A DNA stretch of 64,000 nt, taken from Crossiella sp. SN42 (GTDB lineage: Bacteria; Actinomycetota; Actinomycetes; Mycobacteriales; Pseudonocardiaceae). The notes under the pieces were generated by a model. The model saw nothing but the letters and a program-made list of their open reading frames with translations, was not told the origin of the DNA and did not search any database. The stretch covers positions 29,853 to 93,852 of the forward strand of contig NZ_JAMHIV010000042.1 in NCBI RefSeq assembly GCF_023897065.1, given 5' to 3'. A program made the position numbers and the translations under genes. Positions 25,486-33,503 of this stretch are shown one piece after another (position 1 is the stretch's first letter; the number at the start of each line of letters is the position of its first letter).

Positions 25486-26402
25486 GCCTGCTCGCCCGCG
25501 CGCACCTGGGCCAGCCACTGGCCGGCCTCGGTGAACTCGGCCGCGCCGGTGCCCGGCGCCGGCGGCGGCGACTGGCCGTCGGCGCGCGGGAAGGAGCCGA
25601 GGAAGCGCACGTCGGAGCAACTCCGGTGCAGGGCGGCCAGCGCGTCGCCGACCCTGGGCTCGGCGATGTGCCCGGCGAAGTCGAGGAAGAACCGGTAGAC
25701 GCCCAGCTTCTCCCTGGTCGGCCGGGACTCGATCCGGCACAGGTCGATCCCGCGCAGGGCCAGCTCGACCAGCACCGCCGACAGCGAGCCCGGCCGGTTC
25801 TCGGTGACCACCACGATCGAGGTGCGGTCGTTGCCGGTCGGCGCGGGCAGCGGGCCGGGCTTGCGGACCAGCAGGAACCGGGTCACCGCGTCGGCCACGT
25901 CGCCGATGTCGGTGGCCAGCGCGGTCAGCGCGGAACCCTCGGCCGCGATCGGCGCGGTGATCGCGGCGTCCGCGCTGCCCTGCGCGACCGCGACCGCGGC
26001 GGCCGCGGTGGAGGTGGTGGCCAGCTCGGCCGCATCCGGCAGATTGGCCGCCAGCCACTCCCTGACCTGGGCCAGCGCGTGCGGGTGGCTGGTCACGGTG
26101 CGGATGTCGGCGGCCGTGGTGCCGGGCCGGACCAGCACGGTGAAGCGCACCGGCAGCACGGTCTCGGCCACCGCGACCAGCGGGCTGCCCAGGGCCAGGC
26201 CGTCCAGGGTGGGCGGCACCGAGCCCTCCACCGAGTTCTCCACCGGCACCACCGCGGCCTCGACCTTGTCCAGCCGGACGCTCTCCAGTGCCGCGGCGAC
26301 CGTGGTGGCCGGGACCAGCTCGTGAGTGGCCGGGTCGAACAGGCGCCGGGTCGCCTGTTCGGTGAAGGTTCGTTCCGGCCCCAAGTAGGCGATGCGCGGC
26401 AT
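25482..26402 (-). CDS. pheA: Prephenate dehydratase
   Basis: The catalytic part contains 'VVPVENSVEGSVPPTLD' and the 'TRFLLV' motif. The C-terminal ACT domain has 'ESRPTREKLGVYRFFLDF', the phenylalanine-binding site. It is a monofunctional 306-residue enzyme that converts prephenate to phenylpyruvate and should be feedback-inhibited by phenylalanine. The downstream phosphatase gene overlaps by 4 bp. Confidence 0.95.
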   Translation of the reverse strand: MPRIAYLGPERTFTEQATRRLFDPATHELVPATTVAAALESVRLDKVEAAVVPVENSVEGSVPPTLDGLALGSPLVAVAETVLPVRFTVLVRPGTTAADIRTVTSHPHALAQVREWLAANLPDAAELATTSTAAAAVAVAQGSADAAITAPIAAEGSALTALATDIGDVADAVTRFLLVRKPGPLPAPTGNDRTSIVVVTENRPGSLSAVLVELALRGIDLCRIESRPTREKLGVYRFFLDFAGHIAEPRVGDALAALHRSCSDVRFLGSFPRADGQSPPPAPGTGAAEFTEAGQWLAQVRAGEQA

Positions 26403-26522
26403 ACCTCACCCTAACGCGGTAGCGGGAGGCCGCTGTGTCCTTGCTCTCAACCGTGAGAACACCCACCCGACTGGTGGAAGACCCGGTGACCGGCCGTGTT
26501 GGTTTGCTGCAATGCTTTCCCC

Positions 26523-27125
26523 GTGACCGGCGATGCTTGGGGCGTGACCGGGAAAGTGCAACCACAGGCGGCAGTGCCACGCCTGGTGCTGTGCGCCGTG
26601 GCCGGGCCGCTCGGCTGGGAGTGGGAGCGCGCGGCGGCCGGCCGCGCCGGGGTCGAGGTGCACCAGGGTTCGGTGCTGGACCTCGACGTGGACGCGGTGG
26701 TCAGCCCGGCCAACTCCTACGGCTGGATGCGCGGCGGCATCGACGCGGTCTACGCCACCGCCTTCCCCCAGGTCGAGCAGTACGTGCGCAGCGCGGTGCT
26801 GGCCCTGCACGGCGGTGAGCTGCCGGTCGGCGAGGCGCTGATCGTGCCCACCGGCGAGGCGGCCCCGCAGTGGCTGATCAGCGCGCCCACCATGCGGGTG
26901 CCCGGCGAGCTGCTGCCCAAGGACACCGTGCACCCGTACCTGGCCGCCCGCGCGGTGTTCCGGCTCTGGCGGGAGGGCAGGCTGGAGGACGGCACCCCGG
27001 TGCGCCAGGCGGTCCGCTCGATCGCGCTGCCCGGACTGGGCACCGGGGTCGGCGGCGTGGACCCCTCGACCTGCGGACGCCAGGTCACCGCGGCGTGGGA
27101 CGAGGTCTTCGGCTCCCGGAACTGA
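26523..27125 (+). CDS. Macro-domain protein
   Basis: The core 'VHQGSVLDLDVDAVVSPAN' followed by 'GWMRGGIDAVYA', and the later 'ALPGLGTGVGGVD', are the ADP-ribose-binding loops of the macro fold. Removal of ADP-ribose or binding of a related nucleotide is expected. GTGs at 26523 and 26544 and an ATG at 26496 are all in frame, and the start cannot be settled from ribosome-site quality. It may be co-transcribed with the monooxygenase gene 12 bp downstream. Confidence 0.8.
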   Translation: MTGDAWGVTGKVQPQAAVPRLVLCAVAGPLGWEWERAAAGRAGVEVHQGSVLDLDVDAVVSPANSYGWMRGGIDAVYATAFPQVEQYVRSAVLALHGGELPVGEALIVPTGEAAPQWLISAPTMRVPGELLPKDTVHPYLAARAVFRLWREGRLEDGTPVRQAVRSIALPGLGTGVGGVDPSTCGRQVTAAWDEVFGSRN

Positions 27126-27137
27126 CAGGCTAGGCCC

Positions 27138-27422
27138 ATGATCATCATCGCGGGCTGGCTGGACGTCGATCCGGAGACCAGGGACGCCTACCTGCGGGAC
27201 TGCCTGCCCGCGATCGAGCTGGCCAGGGCCGCGCACGGCTGCCACGCCTTCGTCCTCGCGCCCGATCCGCTGCTGCCCGGCCGGATCACCGTGTTCGAGC
27301 GCTGGGAGTGCGACGAGGACCTGGCCCGCTTCCGCGGCGACGGCCCGGACTCGGCGCAGACCGCGCAGATCAGGGACGCCTCGGTGGCCCGCTACCGGGT
27401 TTCCGCGGTCGAGGAACCCTGA
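27138..27422 (+). CDS. Antibiotic-biosynthesis-monooxygenase (ABM) domain protein
   Basis: The 94-residue protein is one dimeric alpha/beta barrel unit beginning 'MIIIAGWLDVDPETRDAYL', with the 'FERWECDEDLARF' strand typical of ABM/YgiN proteins. These act as cofactor-free oxygenases of quinols or as small-molecule-binding proteins. There is no secondary-metabolite cluster nearby, so a housekeeping role is likely. A strong terminator follows. Confidence 0.82.
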   Translation: MIIIAGWLDVDPETRDAYLRDCLPAIELARAAHGCHAFVLAPDPLLPGRITVFERWECDEDLARFRGDGPDSAQTAQIRDASVARYRVSAVEEP

Positions 27423-27442
27423 TCCGGCGTACGCTGAACGCG

Positions 27443-27484
27443 AAAGGGGCATTCCCGTGGTGCAAGCACGGGAATGCCCCTTTT
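27443..27484. terminator. Bidirectional rho-independent terminator
   Basis: A 17-bp perfect stem (AAAGGGGCATTCCCGTG and its complement) closes a 7-nt loop and is followed by TTTT on the plus strand and by TTT on the minus strand. It lies between the convergent ABM and hsp20 genes and should stop both. Confidence 0.93.
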
Positions 27485-27495
27485 GTCGCGGTTGG

Positions 27496-27978
27496 TCAGC
27501 CTGCCTCGACGGCCGGGCGCTCGGTGGTCTCGCCGCCGCGGATGGCGATCTTCGCCGGGGCGGCCGGCACCTTCACCACCTCGCGGATGCGGACCTTGAG
27601 CAGGCCGCGGTCGTAGTCGGCCTCGATCTGCTCGGCGGTGACGCCGGCCGGCAGGGAGAACTCGCGCCGGAACTCGCCATGCCGGATCTCCTTGCGGATC
27701 AGGCCGCCCTGCTCCTCGCTGTGCTCGTCGTGCCTGCGGCCGCTGATGGTCAGGCGGCGCTCGGCCACCTCGACCTCGACGTCCTTGGCCACGTCGACGC
27801 CGGGCAGCTCCAGCGTGAGCACCACGTCGGCACCGTCCTTGCGGACGTCGGCGGCGGGAAGAAAGCCCTGGGCGGAGGGCGCTGAACGGGTCAGACCCTC
27901 GAAGACGTCACGGTCGAACTGACGGACCAGCGCGGTGAACGGGTCCCACGTGGAACGGACTGCAAGAGCCATGTTCAT
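27496..27978 (-). CDS. Hsp20/alpha-crystallin small heat-shock protein
   Basis: An alpha-crystallin domain (about residues 42-135) is visible as 'VVLTLELPGVDVAKDVEVEV', the 'ERRLTISGRR' strand and 'LPAGVTAEQIEADYDRGLL'. A short basic tail follows. At 160 residues it is a normal ATP-independent holdase. A CIRCE-type element 32 bp upstream of the ATG predicts HrcA control. The divergent neighbour is a DevR/NarL-type regulator. Confidence 0.93.
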   Translation of the reverse strand: MNMALAVRSTWDPFTALVRQFDRDVFEGLTRSAPSAQGFLPAADVRKDGADVVLTLELPGVDVAKDVEVEVAERRLTISGRRHDEHSEEQGGLIRKEIRHGEFRREFSLPAGVTAEQIEADYDRGLLKVRIREVVKVPAAPAKIAIRGGETTERPAVEAG

Positions 27979-28009
27979 TTCACCCTTTCCAGGTTCCTCA
28001 CCGGCGGTT

Positions 28010-28036
28010 TTAGCACTCGCCGGTCATGAGTGCCAA
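28010..28036. promoter_or_regulatory. CIRCE element (HrcA operator)
   Basis: TTAGCACTC, nine bases, then GAGTGCCAA. The CIRCE consensus is TTAGCACTC-N9-GAGTGCTAA, so 17 of 18 arm positions match and the spacer is exact. It lies between hsp20 and the divergent response regulator gene. Confidence 0.92.
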
Positions 28037-28080
28037 CGACCGGCGCACCGGAGATGTTCCCGCCCCCGTAACCTGATCTG

Positions 28081-28728
28081 GTGCCGATCCGGGTCCTGCT
28101 CGTCGACGACCACGAGGTGGTCCGCCGCGGCCTGCGCGACCTGCTGGACACCGAGGACGACATCCAGGTGGTGGCCGAGGCGGGCAGCGTGGCCGAGGCC
28201 GAGGTGGTCGCGCTCGCGCACCGCCCCCAGGTCGCGGTGGTGGACATGCGGCTGCCCGACGGCGACGGGGTGGCGCTGTGCCGCACCCTGCGCGCCCAGG
28301 GCCCGGACGCGCCGCGCTGCCTGGTGCTGACCGCCTTCGACGACGAGGCCGCGCTGGTCGGCGCGATCATGGCCGGGGCCTCCGGCTACCTGCTCAAGCA
28401 GGTGCGCGGCCAGGACCTGGTGACCGCGGTGCGCGAGGTGGCGGCCGGGCGCTCGCTGCTGGACCCGGTCACCACGGCCAGGGTGCTGGACCGGCTGCGC
28501 CGCGGCGATCCGGAGCCGCCGGACGAACTGGCCGCGCTCACCGACCAGGAGCGCAAGGTGCTCGGCCTGATCGGCGAGGGCCTGACCAACCGGCAGATCG
28601 CGGAGCGGCTGTTCCTGGCCGAGAAGACGGTGAAGAACTACGTGACCTCGGTGCTGGCCAAGCTCGGCATGGAGCGCCGCACCCAGCTCGCCGCCTGGGT
28701 CGCGCGCCGCTCACACGGGACCGACTGA
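28081..28728 (+). CDS. NarL/FixJ-family response regulator (DevR/DosR-like), orphan
   Basis: The receiver domain has 'VLLVDDHEVVRRGLRDLL', the phosphoacceptor aspartate D55 in 'VVDMRLPDGDG', and the conserved lysine in 'YLLKQV'. A LuxR-type HTH follows with 'LTDQERKVLGLIGEGLTNRQ' and 'KTVKNYVTSVLAKLGMERRT', the DevR subfamily pattern. The start is a GTG at 28081. No kinase gene adjoins it. The next gene begins 12 bp after its stop, so they are probably co-transcribed. Its position opposite hsp20 recalls DosR control of the alpha-crystallin gene hspX in mycobacteria. Confidence 0.9.
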   Translation: MPIRVLLVDDHEVVRRGLRDLLDTEDDIQVVAEAGSVAEAEVVALAHRPQVAVVDMRLPDGDGVALCRTLRAQGPDAPRCLVLTAFDDEAALVGAIMAGASGYLLKQVRGQDLVTAVREVAAGRSLLDPVTTARVLDRLRRGDPEPPDELAALTDQERKVLGLIGEGLTNRQIAERLFLAEKTVKNYVTSVLAKLGMERRTQLAAWVARRSHGTD

Positions 28729-28740
28729 CACGCTGCCAGC

Positions 28741-29550
28741 ATGGCGAGCGTGATCGGCAGGTGGCTGAACCCGGCGCGGCCGGAGATCGAGGTGATCACC
28801 GACCCGGTGCAGCGGCGGGCGGTGTGGATCGAGCTGGCGATCGTGTTCGCCGCGACGCTGGGCCTCTCCGGCCTGCGCAGCCTGCTCTCCCTGATCGGCT
28901 CGCTGTTGCAGCCCAAGCCGCTGAGCCAGCAGTCGGTGGCGCTCAACGTCCCCCGCTCCGCGCTCAGCCTGCTCGACCTGGCGCACCAGCTGCTCGGCGT
29001 GCTGCAACTGCTCGCCTGGGGCGCGCTCGGGGCCTACCTGCTGTGGAAGGCGGGCAAGAAGCTCTCCGAGGTCGGCCTGGACCGGCGCAGGCTCGGTTCC
29101 GACACACTGCGCGGACTGGGCCTGGCCGCGCTGATCGGCCTGCCCGGCATCGCCTTCTACCTGATCACCAGGGCGATGGGGCTGAACCTGACCGTGGTGC
29201 CCTCGGCGCTGGATGACACCTGGTGGCGCACCCCGGCGCTGATCCTGTCCGCGATCGGCAACTCCTGGGCCGAGGAGGTGCTGGTGGTCGGCTACCTGAT
29301 CACCAGGCTGCGCATGCTCGGCTGGTCGGAGAACCGGTCACTGGCGGTCTCCGCGGTGCTGCGCGGCTCGTACCACCTGTACCAGGGCTTCGGCGGGTTC
29401 GCGGGCAACATCGTGATGGGGCTGGTCTACGGCCGGGTCTGGCAGCGCACCAACCGGCTCACCGCGCTGGTGGTGGGACACGCGGTGATCGACATCGTCG
29501 CCTTCGTCGGCTACGCGCTGCTGCGCGGTTCGGTGTCCTGGCTGCCGTGA
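28741..29550 (+). CDS. CPBP-family intramembrane metalloprotease homologue
   Basis: About seven helices are predicted in 269 residues. The glutamate pair is in 'NSWAEEVLVVGYLITRL', a histidine in 'GSYHLYQGF' and another in 'VVGHAVIDIV', the three CPBP/Abi motifs. The usual arginine of motif 1 (EExxxR) is replaced, so activity is uncertain. It follows the response-regulator gene closely. Confidence 0.82.
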   Translation: MASVIGRWLNPARPEIEVITDPVQRRAVWIELAIVFAATLGLSGLRSLLSLIGSLLQPKPLSQQSVALNVPRSALSLLDLAHQLLGVLQLLAWGALGAYLLWKAGKKLSEVGLDRRRLGSDTLRGLGLAALIGLPGIAFYLITRAMGLNLTVVPSALDDTWWRTPALILSAIGNSWAEEVLVVGYLITRLRMLGWSENRSLAVSAVLRGSYHLYQGFGGFAGNIVMGLVYGRVWQRTNRLTALVVGHAVIDIVAFVGYALLRGSVSWLP

Positions 29551-29564
29551 GGCGGGGAACTGAC

Positions 29565-29617
29565 GGACGGGCGGGGCATCTCCAGGGTGGGGGGCACGGA
29601 GCAGGCCCCGCCCGTCC
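29565..29617 (+). terminator. Long-loop inverted repeat after the CPBP gene, possible terminator
   Basis: GGACGGGCGGGGC and its exact complement (13-bp arms) are separated by 27 nt, starting 14 bp after the CPBP stop codon. There is no T tract, as is common for actinomycete terminators. Confidence 0.6.
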
Positions 29618-29658
29618 GGGTGCCGGAGGGGGCGGGCAGCTATCCCCTACGGCTCGCA

Positions 29659-29684
29659 CGGTCTGACCGGGCGGTGTCAGACCG
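29659..29684. repeat. Inverted repeat, 9-bp arms and 8-nt loop
   Basis: CGGTCTGAC and GTCAGACCG flank CGGGCGGT exactly. It lies in the convergent gap after the CPBP gene. It could be part of a terminator or a protein site; nothing decides between them. Confidence 0.55.
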
Positions 29685-29761
29685 GGATTAAGTCCATGGC
29701 CGCCACGATAGGGGTAAAAGAGCCAATTCCAAGCCCCCGGACATTAGTTCAACCCAGGGAG

Positions 29762-29822
29762 GGAGTACCGATCAAACCAAGGTCGGATACCGCATCCGAC
29801 TATCGTTGGTTTGGATCACTCC
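29762..29822. other. 61-nt strongly structured hairpin in a 306-bp convergent gap
   Basis: Four nested complementary blocks are collinear: GGAGT/ACTCC, GATC/GATC, AAACCAA/TTGGTTT and GTCGGAT/ATCCGAC, around a CGC-containing loop. About 23 base pairs can form with small internal bulges. The surrounding gap (29551-29856) has no gene. The hairpin could end the opposing binding-protein transcript or be a small RNA. Base composition is lower in G+C than the genes on either side. Confidence 0.6.
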
Positions 29823-29856
29823 AGCGGACCAGTCGGGCTTTGCCGGCCCTTATAGG

Positions 29857-30735
29857 TCATGGCGAGTCGAGAACCTCGGGTGGTTCAGGAATCTTATAGC
29901 CAGATTTTCCGATGTTCGCTTCGACGGCTCGTTTCCAGCTGCCGTCGGAAACCATCTTGCGCAGCGCGGCGGTCACCTTGGGCGTGCGCTCGTCGCCCTT
30001 GCGCAGGCCGATGCCGTAGCGCTCCTGGGAGAACGGCTTGCCGACCAGCTTGAACTTCTCCGGCTGCGCGGCGGCGTACCCGGCCAGGATCACGTCGTCG
30101 GTGGTGACCGCGTCCACCGGGTCCTCCGGGTCCTCCAGCGCCACCAGGCATTCCGGGTAGGACGGGAACACCCGCAGGGTCACGTTCTTGGCGTAGGCCT
30201 GCTTGACCTTCTCCGCCGGGGTGGAGCCCTGCACCGAGCACAGCTTCCAGTCGCTCTGGTTCAGCGACTCCGGCCCGGTGATGTCCGAGGTGGTCTTGCG
30301 GACCAGCAGCGCCTGCCCGGCCACGAAGTACGGCCCGGCGAAGTCGACCTTCTTCTTGCGGCTGTCGCTGATCGAGTAGGTGGCCGCGACCAGGTCGACC
30401 TTGCCCTGCTCCAGCAGGGTCTCCCGCTCGGCGCTCTTGGCCTCGACGAAGGTGATGTTGCCAGGGTGCACGCCGAGCTCCTTGGCCACGTAGCGGGCCA
30501 CGTCCACGTCGAACCCGGCGAAGGTGTTGTCCCCGGTCTTCTGGCCGAGCCCCGGCTGGTCGAACTTGATGCCGACGGTGAGCTTGGGGCCACCCGGCGG
30601 CGGGGCGTCCACCGGTTCAGCCGAGGAACCGAAGATGCCACAGCTCGTGAGAGCTCCCACCGCGACAACCGCGGTGCACACGTGCCACAGCGCACGAACC
30701 TGTCGCATTCCGTCGTTCCCTCCGGACCCGGTCAC
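29857..30735 (-). CDS. Glutamate-type ABC transporter substrate-binding lipoprotein
   Basis: The lipobox 'ALTSC' anchors a type II periplasmic-binding fold. Typical strands are 'LTVGIKFDQPGLGQK', 'FDVDVARYVAKELG' and 'VDLVAATYSISDSRKKKVDF', as in GluB-like proteins. The ATG at 30708 has GGAGG 12 bases upstream and gives a better signal peptide than the more distal start at 30735. No permease or ATPase gene is adjacent, so it must work with a transporter encoded elsewhere. Confidence 0.88.
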   Translation of the reverse strand: MTGSGGNDGMRQVRALWHVCTAVVAVGALTSCGIFGSSAEPVDAPPPGGPKLTVGIKFDQPGLGQKTGDNTFAGFDVDVARYVAKELGVHPGNITFVEAKSAERETLLEQGKVDLVAATYSISDSRKKKVDFAGPYFVAGQALLVRKTTSDITGPESLNQSDWKLCSVQGSTPAEKVKQAYAKNVTLRVFPSYPECLVALEDPEDPVDAVTTDDVILAGYAAAQPEKFKLVGKPFSQERYGIGLRKGDERTPKVTAALRKMVSDGSWKRAVEANIGKSGYKIPEPPEVLDSP

Positions 30736-30765
30736 TCCGGGGGAGGCTACCCGAACGGGTGAGCG

Positions 30766-31422
30766 TCACAGCGTGAGCGGGGCGGAACCGAACGCGACGT
30801 TGAACCGGTCGCACCAGATGACCACACTGCGCAGGCCGTCCAGGTTCGCGTCGGCCGGAATGGCGTAGTTCTGGTTGCCGTGGGTGGCTTTGAGCTTGCC
30901 CAGCTTCACAAAGCGGCCGTCGTCGTACTTGCCCCATTCCCCGCCCGCTGACTGATCAGTCAGCCACACGTGCAGGTCCGGACCGTCGCTGCTGGCCAGG
31001 CCGGTGAGCCGGAGCACCCGGGAGCCGTCGGCCAGGCGCAGCACGGCGGCCTTGCCCTTGGTCGGGTGCTCCTGGGAGACGAAGTCGCCGGCGGCCAGGG
31101 TGCCGGGCTGGGCCGGCGGGGTGGTGGCGCCCGGCTGCCCGGCGCCCGGCGCGCCGGTGCCAGGACCGCCCGCCCCCGGGCCATCCGCGCCTGGCGTGCC
31201 GGTACCCGGCGCTCCCGAGCCTGGCGCGCTGGTGGCCGGGCTGAGCGGGGCCTCCGCCGCCGCGCCGGTGGGCAGGGCCTCGTCGACCGTGCTGCTGGTG
31301 AACAGCTTCCAGGGCTGGAACAGGTACAAACCGACGCCCAGAACCGTTGCGACAATCACAATCGCAACCAAAACGACCGGGCGACGCAACAAACCGCGCT
31401 TCGGGGCCGTGTCCTGGTTCAC
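30766..31422 (-). CDS. DM13-domain membrane-anchored protein
   Basis: The start is a GTG at 31422 with a perfect AGGAGG site. A cytoplasmic basic segment and one helix (about residues 15-37) are followed by an outer linker of repeated P-G-A/T units (about residues 65-105). The C-terminal DM13 domain has '[15 protein letters not shown]', '[15 protein letters not shown]' and '[17 protein letters not shown]'. DM13 proteins are proposed redox or copper-related extracellular domains. A longer open frame up to 31653 is antisense to arginine deiminase and is not supported. Confidence 0.83.
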   Translation of the reverse strand: MNQDTAPKRGLLRRPVVLVAIVIVATVLGVGLYLFQPWKLFTSSTVDEALPTGAAAEAPLSPATSAPGSGAPGTGTPGADGPGAGGPGTGAPGAGQPGATTPPAQPGTLAAGDFVSQEHPTKGKAAVLRLADGSRVLRLTGLASSDGPDLHVWLTDQSAGGEWGKYDDGRFVKLGKLKATHGNQNYAIPADANLDGLRSVVIWCDRFNVAFGSAPLTL

Positions 31423-31516
31423 AATCCGCCTCCTGAGGTTCGACTCCTTACATCCAAGCCGAAATCCTCTGATCAGCGCGCTGCCAGGAGCTTTCAAGAG
31501 CATTACGCTCCGCTGC

Positions 31517-32758
31517 GTGAGCGCCCACCAGATCGCAAGCGAGACCCCTGCCGCCGAGCCGATCCACCGGGTGGACAGCGAGGTCGGCCCGCTGCGCACC
31601 GTGCTGCTGCACCGGCCCGGCGCGGAGCTGAAACGACTCACCCCGCGTAACAACGACCAGCTGTTGTTCGACGGGGTGCCCTGGCTCGGCCGGGCCCAGC
31701 TGGAGCACGACGCCTTCGCCGAGACGCTGCGCTCGCGCGGGGTGGAGGTGCTGCTGCTGGGCGAGGTGCTGGTGGAGGCGCTGGCCGACCCGCGGGCCCG
31801 CTTCGGCGCGGTGCACTCCGCGGTGGACGAGCGTCAGCTGGGCCTGGACCTGGCCGACGCGCTGCGCTCGCACCTGACCGGGATGAAGGCCAAGGACCTG
31901 GCCGGGGTGCTGATGGCGGGCATGACCTTCGAGGAGCTGCCCGCCGCCGAGGGCGCCTCCCTGGTGCGCCAGATGCACCTGCCCACCGACTTCGCGGTCA
32001 ACCCGCTGCCCAACCTGCTGTTCACCAGGGACTCCTCGGTGTGGGTTGCGGACCGGGTGGCCATCACCTCGCTCGCGCTGCCCGCGCGCAGCCGGGAGAC
32101 CGCGCTGACCGACCTGATCTACGCCTACCACCCCAGGTTCAGCCGCACCGGCCGCGCCTACGGGGCGCACTCCGCGCCGCTGGAGGGCGGTGACGTGCTG
32201 CTGCTGTCCCCCGGCGTGCTGGCCATCGGCGTCGGCGAGCGCACCACCCCGGCGGGCGCGGAGTCCTTCGCCCGCTCCGCCTTCGCCGACGGCCTCGCGC
32301 ACACCGTGCTCGCGGTGCCGATCGAGCAGGAGCGGGCCACCATGCACCTGGACACCGTGTGCACCATGGTCGACCGGGACGCGGTGGTGATGTACCCGGC
32401 GGTGCGCGAGACCCTCTCCGCCTACCCGCTGCGCCCGGACGGCTCCGGCGGTGTGCTGGTGGACGGCCCGCTGCCGTTCCTGGGCGCGGCCGCCGAGGCG
32501 ATGGGCATCGACCGGCTGCGGGTGATCGACACCGGCCTGGACGCGGTGACCGCCGAGCGCGAGCAGTGGGACGACGGCAACAACACGCTGGCCGTGGCGC
32601 CGGGCGTGGTGGTGGCCTACGAGCGCAACGTGGAGACCAACTCCCGGCTGGAGGACGCCGGGGTGGAGGTGCTGCGGATCGCGGGCAGCGAGCTGGGCTC
32701 CGGCCGTGGTGGCCCTCGGTGCATGTCCTGCCCGATTGCGCGAGACACGCTCGGGTGA
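31517..32758 (+). CDS. arcA: Arginine deiminase
   Basis: The 413-residue guanidino-group hydrolase has '[11 protein letters not shown]', the substrate-binding '[11 protein letters not shown]', and the catalytic cysteine C402 in '[12 protein letters not shown]'. It converts arginine to citrulline and ammonia. The start is a GTG at 31517. No arcB or arcC is adjacent, so it is not a classic arginine-fermentation operon. It is divergent from the DM13 gene. Confidence 0.95.
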   Translation: MSAHQIASETPAAEPIHRVDSEVGPLRTVLLHRPGAELKRLTPRNNDQLLFDGVPWLGRAQLEHDAFAETLRSRGVEVLLLGEVLVEALADPRARFGAVHSAVDERQLGLDLADALRSHLTGMKAKDLAGVLMAGMTFEELPAAEGASLVRQMHLPTDFAVNPLPNLLFTRDSSVWVADRVAITSLALPARSRETALTDLIYAYHPRFSRTGRAYGAHSAPLEGGDVLLLSPGVLAIGVGERTTPAGAESFARSAFADGLAHTVLAVPIEQERATMHLDTVCTMVDRDAVVMYPAVRETLSAYPLRPDGSGGVLVDGPLPFLGAAAEAMGIDRLRVIDTGLDAVTAEREQWDDGNNTLAVAPGVVVAYERNVETNSRLEDAGVEVLRIAGSELGSGRGGPRCMSCPIARDTLG

Positions 32759-32835
32759 ATTCAGCGGAAACGAGTCGCGCAATTACGGAATGGAATTGGC
32801 CAAGCCAGCCTAACGAGACTTTCGCAAAGGCTTGG

Positions 32836-32854
32836 CTAAGTTAGGCAAACCTGG
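32836..32854. promoter_or_regulatory. Probable IdeR/DtxR iron box upstream of ferritin
   Basis: CTAAGTTAGGCAAACCTGG matches the IdeR consensus TTAGGTTAGSCTAACCTAA at 14 of 19 positions, including the central TTAGGC-AA-CCT core. It lies 43 bp before the ferritin ATG. A weaker second match with AGCCTAAC is near 32805-32819, so a tandem site is possible, as at mycobacterial bfrB where IdeR activates. Confidence 0.7.
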
Positions 32855-32896
32855 CTTTAGCTGCGGAAACGCGAATTCGGTTGTATTCTTTTGGGC

Positions 32897-33436
32897 ATGA
32901 CCACGACCACCAAGTTCCAGCAGCTGTTGCAGACCCAGGTCCGGAATGAGCTCACCGCGTCGCAGCAGTACCTCGCCGTCGCGGTCTGGTTCGACGCCAA
33001 GGACCTTCCCCGACTGGCCGCGCACTTCTACCGCCAGGCGCTGGAGGAGCGCAACCACGCCATGATGATCGTCCAGTACCTGCTGGACAACGGTCTCCCG
33101 GTGTCCATCCCCGGCGTGGACGAGGTGCGCAACGACTTCAGCTCCGTGCGCGAGCCGGTCGAGCTGGCCCTCAACCAGGAGCGGCACGTCACCGACGAGA
33201 TCACCGCGCTGGCCAAGGCCGCGCGGGACGAGGGCGACTACCTCGGTGAGCAGTTCATGCAGTGGTTCCTCAAGGAGCAGGTCGAGGAGGTCGCCGCCAT
33301 GTCGACCCTGCTCACCATCGTGGACCGGGCAGGCGACAACCTGTTCAACATCGAGGACTTCCTGACCCGCGAGCACGTCGGCGACGAGGGCAGCGAAGAC
33401 CCGACCGCGCCACGCGTGGCCGGCGGCAGCCTCTAA
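32897..33436 (+). CDS. Ferritin (non-haem iron-storage protein)
   Basis: The four-helix ferritin begins 'MTTTTKFQQLLQTQVRNELT'. Ferroxidase ligands are visible: E18, the E51/H54 pair in 'EERNH', a glutamate in 'NQERHVTDEI', and 'EQFMQWFLKEQVEEV'. With 179 residues it is a BfrB/FtnA-type ferritin, not a bacterioferritin, since there is no haem methionine pattern. Upstream iron boxes predict IdeR control. Confidence 0.94.
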   Translation: MTTTTKFQQLLQTQVRNELTASQQYLAVAVWFDAKDLPRLAAHFYRQALEERNHAMMIVQYLLDNGLPVSIPGVDEVRNDFSSVREPVELALNQERHVTDEITALAKAARDEGDYLGEQFMQWFLKEQVEEVAAMSTLLTIVDRAGDNLFNIEDFLTREHVGDEGSEDPTAPRVAGGSL

Positions 33437-33461
33437 AGCCAGCACCGCTCCCACCACAGGC

Positions 33462-33498
33462 CGGCGCCCGTGGACCGCGACCCGGTCCACGGGCGCCG
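33462..33498. terminator. Bidirectional hairpin terminator between ferritin and sigma-factor genes
   Basis: A perfect 16-bp stem (CGGCGCCCGTGGACCG with its complement) closes a 5-nt loop in the 67-bp gap between two convergent genes. There is no T tract. Confidence 0.82.
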
Positions 33499-33503
33499 CC
33501 GTG

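Noticed and set aside
31080..31230. Short regular repeats that look like a small tandem or CRISPR-like array
   Set aside because: They are codons for the proline-glycine-alanine linker of the DM13 protein. Unit length varies and there are no unique spacers.
29857..31422. Binding protein and DM13 protein as parts of one ABC transporter operon
   Set aside because: No permease or ATPase is present and the DM13 protein has no transporter link. They are only neighbours on one strand.
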